Of a DNA stretch of 64,000 bases, positions 56,445 through 64,000 are shown piece by piece. The DNA is from Cylindrodendrum hubeiense (taxonomy: Eukaryota > Ascomycota > Sordariomycetes > Hypocreales > Nectriaceae). The notes below the pieces were generated by a model. It was not told the DNA's origin. It worked only from the letters and a program-made list of their open reading frames with translations, and made no database searches. The translations under genes were made by a program, and so were the position numbers. The stretch is from the NCBI GenBank assembly GCA_014621425.1, contig JAANBB010000053.1:1-64000 (forward strand). Direction: 5' to 3'. Position 1 is the first letter of the stretch; each line of letters begins with the position of its first letter.

Positions 56445-56999
56445 TTTGACGAGTTGAATACCTCACTCGTCGCTCAGGTGTAGATCAGGTTATAAGTTTC
56501 TGGGTGTCTGAATGTTCGGAAAGTCTACGAAACCTATCTCCAACCATAAGTGAAGGTTCTTCCGCCCCTCACAGTGGATTCAGAGTCACAATGGCGGGGT
56601 TCCTTATCTGCATCCCACCGGTTTCCCGCCGACCGGGTCGGTAAGCCGATCCGTGCAGACTCGGAAGGCGTTGCCGACTTAATAAAAGTGGTTAAGCACT
56701 AAACTAAAACACCGTCAAGCCATTTTGCAAAGGCAACTGCAATTTACGTTGCAAATGTGGACCAGCAAACGTCAAAATGCTACATATTTCACAATACGAC
56801 AAAGCTTGTCTTGTAACCAATGCCACACCTGAGCAAATTAAAGGTTAATTTACACGTAGTTTGCAACTATCACTAATATTTACTTCAATTATTTGCTATG
56901 GTAAGGGATGTATCTGCGCACGATCTTGAGAGAGTCTGCCGCATTCATCTGACCTAGGAATCAAAATCCACTCGATATCCACAGCCAATATTGAACTAC
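56445..56999. other. Promoter region of the aconitase-X gene
   Basis: AT-rich, with a CCGGTTTCCCGCCGACCGG cluster of CGG boxes near 56620-56640. No gene is seen. Confidence 0.5.
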
Positions 57000-58838
57000 T
57001 CAGACACGTTCATAGTGGGATGTTCCCGACTCCTTAAGGCCATCGCCTCCCAACTTTCCGTCCGCAGCATTAGCAACCCGAGTAGCCTCAGCCTCGATAA
57101 AGGCCTGGGGTCGTTTGCGCTGAGTCAAATCCGGCTTGCCACAAACAATCAGCGACGGGTTCTGGATGAAGATCTCGTCCATATCCTCCAATGTACGGCG
57201 CGAGGTTTCGGGGTAGAGGCAGAAAACCACAGGGAAGTAGGCCCAGCAAATAATGACGTAAACTGTGATGCCCGTTAGTCAACGAAGTCCAAAAAGGCAG
57301 TTCTGTGGTCACTTACTCAGATAGAACTTCCAGTGAAGGTTGTTGACTCCGATCTTGGTGAATTGGGTCACGATAAAGCCGCCCATCCAGTTGGTCGCAG
57401 TAGCGGCGGCCGCACCGCGAGTGCGCCAGCCGAGAGAGTTAATTTCCGAGTTGTAGACCCACGGGACCTTGGCAAAGCTAGTTCCGTAGAAGAAGTAGTA
57501 CATGAAGAACATTGCCGTAGTAACTCGGCCCAACTATTGCAAATCAGCATATTAATCTTGCAAATGCTTTATGGGTAGGCTTACCAGTTTCTCTCGCGAA
57601 GGGTCTTGCGCGGCTGTCTTCAAGCAAAGGGCGGCAACGAGATAGCACGAGCCCATGGTCAACGATCCATACAACATCATCCTGTTTTGTTAGCTTTCTT
57701 CGATCATTCTCAAGGCGGTGCAAGGTGACATACTTTCGTCGTCCAAAGCGATCAATAATCAGGAGACAGCAGAAGGCGGCACCGAGGTAGACGGTTCCGT
57801 TAATACCAGTCATTAGACGGCTCTCTTCCTCACTGAGACCAACGCTCTGCTGTAAAAGGGTAGGCAAGTAGTAACCCAGAGCATTGACACCACTGAACTG
57901 CTGCATGAACTGCGTACCACATGAAAGCAAAAGTCTTCGAAGGTTCTGAGTCTTGTCGCGGCAGCGGAGCACATCCTTGATAGGGACACGATCTTTCCTC
58001 TCTATGTCGATGGCAGATTTGATAGAAAGGTATTGAGCCATCACATCGGGGTCGTCGATCGTTTTTCCTTTGCCCTCCAGTCGCGCGATGACGCTCAGTG
58101 CTTCCTCATGTCGGTCCTGCAACAGCAGCCATCTCGGGGACTCGGGGACAAAAAGCAGGGCGATGGAGACAACAATTGGGAAGATCAGCTGGAAGGCGAG
58201 AGGGAATCTCCACTGAAGAGCGCTGCCCTGAAAATACAGGCCGTAGTTCATCCAATTGGCAAGACAAAAGGCGGCAGTATTGGACAGTGAACCAGCAACG
58301 ACGAGCTTTCCGCGATGTTGGGGCTTCGAGCACTCGGCCTGGAAGACGGGGCATGTCGAGGAGGTCAAACCCATACCGAAGCCGTTGATTACTCGGCCGA
58401 TGATCATCTGGGGAAGGTGCCAAGAGGTGATTTGTAGAATCGCGCCGATCGCATTGCAGAGAAGGCCAAGGGCCACTGTTTTCTTTCGGCCGAGCTTGTC
58501 GCCAGCGGTGAATGCAGTGATGGCACCAAAGAACGCTCCTAGCTGGTAAATTGTTAGAGGTCATCTCCAAATTCCGTCAGGGGACCTACAGAAAAGCAGC
58601 TGGAAGTGATTCCAGAGATGTTGGGATCGGCTATCTCAGGAAAGTGCTCCTTGAAATCGGCCGAGATGAGAACACCGGAGAAGACGCCCTGATCGTAGCC
58701 AAACCATGCCATGGAACTTTGCCGTGTTAGCCATACTCGTGGTCGAGGATTCGATGCGACTTACCAAGCATTGGCAACGGTGATGGCGGTGATGAGCGCC
58801 GTCCCGCTCAGACGTTCCGAAAGTGCTGTCTTTGCCAT
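57000..58838 (-). CDS. MFS sugar transporter
   Basis: Six exons on the minus strand (58838-58765, 58716-58590, 58542-57734, 57681-57585, 57533-57317, 57262-57000), 528 aa, about 12 helices. Sugar-porter signatures: MAWFGYDQGVFSGVL, AGDKLGRKKTVALG, GRVINGFGMGLTSSTCPVFQ, VPESPRWLLLQDRHEEAL, QQFSGVNALGYYLPTLLQQS, IDRFGRRK and YPETSRRTLEDMDEIF. It is like fungal STL/hexose-type porters in the plasma membrane. Its 3' end lies 555 bp upstream of the aconitase-X start in the same direction, and its own 5' side faces an SDR gene. The substrate is unknown. Confidence 0.9.
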
Positions 58839-59732
58839 TGTGTCCTTAGAGACAGAGAAGAAACGTTGGATGATAATTTGATGTCTTTGATGAAGCGCTC
58901 CTCAGTCTTATTTCTGAGATTCGCTACCCACGATGCTCAACCTAAGCCAGGTCACCTCGATCGCGGAGATCGATGATAACTCGAGAATAGGAGGTTGGTA
59001 TGCGTTGCTGCGAGGTGCTGATCATCTACAAGAGCAGCCGAAAAGGGGAGGGATCCTGCAGCACTAAATACTCGTGTGACTTCACCGAGCGTGGTATCGA
59101 GGTCAAGAGGTTGAGTGCCGTAACCGAGGCGCCGGGGTTCAGGAGTCAGCCACGAACGACTTGGAGATGAGGATGTTGCCCAGGTCCCTAATTCGAGTGG
59201 CAGCCACGAGATCAAGCTACTACCCCGGTCTTGCTGCAATGGGGACGTGCGACTTCCGGGATCGTCGTGCGGAGAAGACACTCGACAGATGTCAACCCGT
59301 GATCCCCACGGGGTAGCGCGGGCCCGCTTCCGCGGGGGCTGCAGTGACACCAAAACTCTGTAGTCGGCAACGCGTGGTGGTCGAAGCGGTGTCGGGGGGA
59401 GGCGGCAGACCCGCTACCGCCGGATGGATGGGGGATGGTCTGACTGGCGGGGATAGGCGGCAGAGGGGAGAACTGGAGCTAGGAGGCGGTTGACCAGGAT
59501 TCAGTTCCCGGTTCCATGGCACAGAGTGTTGCTGCAGCCGTCTAGCGGCTTTAACCGGAATGCCGAGACGTTGGGTCCCTGAAATGGAGGGACTTGCATA
59601 TAGTCCACACCAAATGGTGATGCGATGCAGGCCCGCAGAATTCCCCGCATCAGACGATTCATCTCATGGACTTTTTCGTATCTCATCTTTTCCACCAGGC
59701 AACTATTCTAAGCAACAATTCCAAACAAGACA
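58839..59732. other. Divergent promoter region, GC-rich in part
   Basis: Shared upstream region of the MFS porter (-) and the SDR reductase (+). The stretch 59280-59480 is GC-rich with several GGCGG boxes. Overlapping frames on both strands have no motif. Confidence 0.5.
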
Positions 59733-60812
59733 ATGGCAGCCACAGATCACCAGTTTGTTCTCGTCACCGGTGCAACCGGCTTCATCGGCGCCCATATCGT
59801 TGACACTCTTCTCAATCGAGGAATCAGAGTGCGGGGAGCAACTAGATCCCTCGCTAAAGGAGATGCCATGATCAAGGCCCGACCGCAACATGCCAAAAAT
59901 CTCGAGTTTGTTCAAATACAGGATTTCGACAATCCTGGAGGTTTGGTCGAAGCGGTTCGGGGAGTTGATGGAGTGATTCATACTGCGAGTGTATGTAAAA
60001 GCTCATCACAGCCTACAGGATGATCAAAGCTGACATTACGCTAGCCGTTTACTTATGATACCAAAAACAACGAGAAAGAACTTATCTTACCCGCCATCAA
60101 CGGAGTTAAAGCGATTCTCGAAGCCGCTGCAACCAACCCCAACATCAAACGCGTCGTTATTACCTCGTCCTTCGCATCCGTCCTCGACGTCACTCGCAAG
60201 AGCCCTCCTTACTTTACTTATACTGGGTCTGACTGGAATCCTCTCACCTACGAGGAGTCGGTGGACCCTGCTACGAGCGCCGTCATTGCCTACCGTGGGT
60301 CGAAGAAGTTTGCGGAACTGGAGGCGTGGAACTTCGTCAAACAGCAGAAGCCGACATTTGACCTCGTGACTCTTTGTCCGCCCATGACTTTTGGCCCAGT
60401 CGTCCACCCTGTGGCCAGTGTCGACAAGCTTAACGAGTCAAATGCCATGCTCTGGCGAATTGCGACTGGAGCAAACCCATTGCCAGTATCTCGCGTGCCG
60501 TTTTGGATTGACGTTAGAGACCTCGCAGTCGCACATGTCGAGTCACTTCTCAGAGGTGACTTAGGAGGGAAGAGATATGTCCCAGCATCTCCTGAGCGCT
60601 TCTCGTACGGTCTGGCATCTAAGATCATGGCTGAGGAGTTTGCGGATTTGCGAGATACAGTGACACAAGAGGACCAATTCATCGACAAGAGTCACGGTCT
60701 AGATGGAGAAACGGCTGCGAAGGAACTTGGCTATCAATATCATCCCTTTAGAGAGACTGTTAGGGACCTCGTGGCCCAGGCGATTGTGATGAAAGAAGCC
60801 ACAACAGCATAA
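59733..60812 (+). CDS. NAD(P)-dependent extended SDR reductase (GRE2/DFR-like)
   Basis: Two exons (59733-59990, 60045-60812), 341 aa. Nucleotide site: FVLVTGATGFIGAHIVDTLL (GxxGxxG). The active site has the Ser in RVVITSSFASV and the Tyr-Lys pair in YRGSKKFAELEAW. Further family blocks: LVTLCPPMTFGPVVHP and PFWIDVRDLAVAHVESLL. It resembles yeast Gre2 (methylglyoxal/isovaleraldehyde reductase) and plant dihydroflavonol-4-reductase relatives, cytosolic enzymes that reduce ketones and aldehydes. It is adjacent to a second alcohol dehydrogenase in the same direction. Confidence 0.88.
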
Positions 60813-61387
60813 TAGACTAGTCATACGGCAATTGAACCAATTGAACCATGAGACATCTAAGACCAATATGACTACATTAGTGTTCCTTCTTGGAAGCGTT
60901 AATATACCAAACAGCCATCTCAATCCATGTTTGCGAGTCATTTGAGTGTCAGGTCATGTTGCAATTACGTCTTGTGCATGTGCTAGGCTTGGCAGGAGCT
61001 AAGTTCACATGGCCAAACCCGCCAACAAGGGGAGCTACTCCAACTTCTCCAAGGGTGGATAGCTTGCTATCCGCTGGCTTGGGGTGCCTCCGCTTCTCCG
61101 ACTTACATCCGTTGGCGGCGGGGAGAGGCGGCGGGGAGAGGCGGCATCAGCTCCGCAACACCAAACGACCGTCGCATGACCAGCCAACTGGATCAAGTGG
61201 CGGTAGCTGGTTCACACTAGCTACAGAGCTTTCAGTTTGTTGAAAATAGCTCGTTCTGTTGGTCCCTGGGCAGAGCTTGTATCCTAACAGTTGGCATATA
61301 ATAGCTTCTGCCAATGTTCTTCAACCATCAAGGTGCAACAAGCCATCACAAGACATCTATTGCCAAGCAGACCACCCCCTTTCCACA
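60813..61387. other. Promoter region of the alcohol dehydrogenase
   Basis: Contains two tandem copies of GGCGGCGGGGAGA at 61114-61139 plus a partial third. No gene is seen. Confidence 0.5.
61114..61145. repeat. Tandem 13-bp G-rich repeat
   Basis: GGCGGCGGGGAGA occurs twice in a row, followed by GGCGGC, about 245 bp upstream of the alcohol dehydrogenase start. Confidence 0.8.
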
Positions 61388-62677
61388 ATGTACCCCGACA
61401 CGTTTGAAGGGTTCGCAATTCCATCTGCGGACAAATGGAACAGCCCAAAGAGGTTCGAGGTATGTTGAACAGTGAACGGGTTACAGCTTACTGAACTCCT
61501 GTTAATCCCTGGTGCAGTTTAAACCCAAGCCATTTGGAGACTATGACATCGATGTGAAGATCATCGCTTGTGGTGTATGTGGCTCAGACGTTCACACCGC
61601 AACTGGTGGTTGGGGAAACAAGATCTGGCCACTGGTTCCTGGACACGGTAGGGCTCTTGGGAAATTCAGGTCATCCCCACGCTGACCATTCGGCCTACAG
61701 AAATCATCGGCAATGCTGTCAAGGTCGGATCCAAGGTTACCACCGTCAAAGTCGGTGACCGAGTGGGCGTTGGTGCTCAGATTTCTGCTTGCCTAGAATG
61801 CGATACTTGCAAGGAGGATAACGAGACTTATTGCAAACAGCAGATGGGTAAGACTTGTCCCTATCAATTGGCTTCCATTAGCTGACAGTCCTAGATACCT
61901 ATGGCTCTATTTACCCTGACGGAACTGTTGCCCACGGTGGCTACTCCTCTCACATTCGAGCACATGAGCACTTCACATTCCCCATTCCAGAGGGACTCCA
62001 GACAGAGCTTGTGGCTCCGATGCTATGTGCTGGCCTGACTGCGTACTCTCCCTTAGTCCGTAACGGTGTTGGTCCAGGCAAGAAAGTGGGAATCCTTGGC
62101 ATGTAAGTGTTTCTCCGAAGAGCTTGCCCAACATTTGAGATGCTAACAATCACCTTGCAGTGGCGGAATTGGTCATTTTGGTATCCTCTTTGCCAAGGCC
62201 CTTGGTGCTACCACATATGCTATCTCACGGTCTCGCGCCAAGGAGGCGGATGCAATCAAGATGGGAGCCGATGGCTTCATTGCCACCAAGGAAGCAGACT
62301 GGGCCAAGGACCACGAGATGACCTTTGACTTCATTCTCTCCACTGCATCCTCGGATGAAGGCTTTGATCTGGCGCCCTATCTTTCACTTCTCAGGACACA
62401 CGGTCGTTTCATCGCCGTCGGTCTTCCTGAGGGTGCTGGCTGGCAAATCCGCCCTCAAAGTCTTCTTGCGAATGGCTGTCTCATTGGAAGCAGTCATTTG
62501 GGTAGCCGCAAGGAGACTCTAGAGATGCTCAAGTTGGCGGGAGACAAGCAAATCAAAAGCTGGGTCGAAACAATCCCCGTAGGAGAGGAGGGTGTGGGTA
62601 AGGCTCTAGAGAGAGTCCACAATGGAGACGTTAGATACAGGTTCACGCTGGTGGACTATGAGAAGCAATTTCAGTAA
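61388..62677 (+). CDS. Zinc-type NADP-dependent alcohol dehydrogenase (ADH6/7-like)
   Basis: Six exons (61388-61459, 61518-61647, 61701-61847, 61895-62102, 62161-62677, counting the second junction at H-E of GHE), 357 aa. Catalytic zinc ligands: Cys in ACGVCGSDVHTATGGWG, His/Glu in VPGHEIIG. Structural zinc: CLECDTCKEDNETYC. The Rossmann site is GILGIGGIGHFGILFAKALG. The C-terminus has LLANGCLIGSSHLGSRKETL and VRYRFTLVDYEKQF. Such enzymes reduce aldehydes (cinnamaldehyde, furfural and others) with NADPH. It is a relative of the gene at the left end of the window. Exons are in fact five: the listed intervals are complete. Confidence 0.92.
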
Positions 62678-62909
62678 ACCATAGAAGTACAATAAACATG
62701 CCATTTCTTTCAATCTCCATCGCATCATATTGATTCCAATCACACCTTGAGTGAGCCCTAATTACTCTGATTGGAAGGATGGTTAGGTTCAAAATGTAGA
62801 ATATTGATACACGCGTCGTATCAATAATTAAGGTCCCAAGGTTGGCGTCACTAGCATGTTGGGTATGGGAGAAGCACACATAGGGAGACGAACGCCATCT
62901 AATTTACTA

Positions 62910-63884
62910 TCACGACTTGACTCCAAAATCTTCTAGCTGCTCCTCAACTTCCATCATCCAAGAAATATCCTGATATAGTTTGTCCTTCTCCTCTTGACTC
63001 AGTGGTGCCATTGGCCCCCTTGGAATCCCACCATATCCGTTCCAGTTGCTCAAGATAGCCTTGAAGCCAGGAATTGCCCGTTTCGTCAATTCCCAGTCTG
63101 CTTTGGCCAATTGTTGTTGGGCCCGCATTGCTTCCTCTCGCTTCCCCTGCACAGCCAGGTTGTACACATTGACACATGCGCGAGGGAATACATTGGCTGC
63201 GCCGACAATTGCACCACTCGCTCCCACTTCCACCGACGGAGAGATGAAATCGGCAACGCCAGAGAAGGCAAAGTACGGGATCGATGTAGATGAGAAAACT
63301 TCGGAGACCGGGGAAGTCGCCTCTGCCACGCGCGCAAGTTTTCCAACACTGCCGCAAGTGAATTTAGTGCCGATAATGTTGGGATGGTTTGCCAAGGTGA
63401 TCAACTGGTCGCTGTCCAGGTCAATCCCTGCCACTGCACCGGGATAGTTGTAGATGATCAGGGGCAGCGGGCTAGTGTTGGCAACTTCAAGGAAGTACTT
63501 CTCAATTGTCGGGCCGTCCATTGCCCACTTGAAGAAGCTAGGAACCAGAAGGAGAACTGCATCACCGCCTGCATCCGCAGCATCTTGACATAGGCGTAGT
63601 GTGCCCTGGATGGACTGATCAGAGGCCCCAACAATAATCGGCAAGTGGGAGAAACCCGCCTCGTCGAGAGCGTCTCTGGTTGTCTTTGTAACTTGGCATC
63701 TTTCCTCTGAACTAAGGTAGACGGCTTCACCATTGGACCCGTTCGTCACGATGCCAGCTACTCCAGCTTTTGCAAGGCGAACAGCATGCTTTTTGATGAT
63801 TTCATTGTCGAGGGTTTTGTCTTTCCCATCTGTGTAGAAAACTTGAGTGGGTGCGTAGATCCCGGGCATTAATGTCTTGGGCAT
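62910..63884 (-). CDS. DHDPS/NAL-family class I aldolase (KDG-/4-hydroxy-2-oxoglutarate-aldolase-like)
   Basis: Single exon, 324 aa, ATG at 63884; the frame stays open upstream but without another ATG. A TIM-barrel class I enzyme: MPGIYAPTQVFYTDG start, VTNGSNGEAVYLSSEER (the GTTGE-type carboxylate loop), PLIIYNYPGAVAGID (active-site Tyr) and IIGTKFTCGSVGKL (Schiff-base Lys). It resembles fungal 2-keto-3-deoxy-L-galactonate aldolase (LGA1/GaaC) and HOGA1-type enzymes that split 2-keto acids to pyruvate or glyoxylate. Cytosolic or mitochondrial. Its end faces the end of the alcohol dehydrogenase (232 bp). The exact substrate is not readable. Confidence 0.9.
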   Translation of the reverse strand: MPKTLMPGIYAPTQVFYTDGKDKTLDNEIIKKHAVRLAKAGVAGIVTNGSNGEAVYLSSEERCQVTKTTRDALDEAGFSHLPIIVGASDQSIQGTLRLCQDAADAGGDAVLLLVPSFFKWAMDGPTIEKYFLEVANTSPLPLIIYNYPGAVAGIDLDSDQLITLANHPNIIGTKFTCGSVGKLARVAEATSPVSEVFSSTSIPYFAFSGVADFISPSVEVGASGAIVGAANVFPRACVNVYNLAVQGKREEAMRAQQQLAKADWELTKRAIPGFKAILSNWNGYGGIPRGPMAPLSQEEKDKLYQDISWMMEVEEQLEDFGVKS

Positions 63885-64000
63885 TTTGGCGATGTCAAAG
63901 CTTTTCGTAAATGTAACCTGAGAGGGGTAAAGATGAGATGGAAAGTAGGGAGAAACGATGGCAGGTGAGCCACCAAATGTACGACGCCATGTCAATTCCT

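Overview
The window is nuclear DNA of a filamentous ascomycete (Pezizomycotina, probably Sordariomycetes). The genes are short and carry many introns of about 45-70 nt with GT-AG ends and CTAAC/CTGAC-like branch sites. The families are typical of moulds: tandem NLR (STAND) genes, Zn2Cys6 regulators, MFS sugar porters, a Pth11/rhodopsin-like membrane protein and a COMT-type O-methyltransferase. All gene models were spliced by eye from GT-AG junctions, branch sites, reading frame and family motifs; none was checked against a database.

Layout. 0-8 kb: 3' end of an ADH6/7-type alcohol dehydrogenase, an F-box protein, an O-methyltransferase, an alkyltransferase-like (ATL) DNA-damage protein and a two-pass membrane protein. 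9-19 kb: two head-to-tail NLR genes. Both have a membrane segment, a serine-hydrolase (SesB/lipase-like) domain and a NACHT ATPase, but one ends in about 14 HEAT-like repeats and the other in about 14 ankyrin repeats. 19-29 kb: a gene-poor stretch with a rhodopsin-like receptor, a 275-bp inverted-repeat element, a decayed flavin monooxygenase, a cytidine-deaminase-family gene, a broken MARVEL-type gene and a DUF1772 (anthrone-oxygenase-like) gene.

29-44 kb looks like a catabolic gene cluster: glucosamine-6-phosphate deaminase, a Zn2Cys6 regulator, a hexokinase-family sugar kinase, a secreted protein of unknown function, a cytosolic GH2 beta-galactosidase and a lactose-permease-like MFS porter. 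Their promoters share TGCCGGCAA-like sites. The genes would fit uptake and breakdown of a galactose/amino-sugar saccharide, which is an inference.

44-54 kb: a protein resembling the C-terminal part of large fungal sacsin/HSP90-ATPase-like proteins, a mucin-like single-pass surface protein, a GNAT-plus-ankyrin gene with a probable frameshift flanked by two old direct repeats, and a small NIF3-like protein. 54-64 kb: a fused aconitase-X enzyme, an MFS sugar porter, an SDR reductase, a full-length paralogue of the first alcohol dehydrogenase, and a DHDPS-family aldolase. These look like small-molecule catabolism genes.
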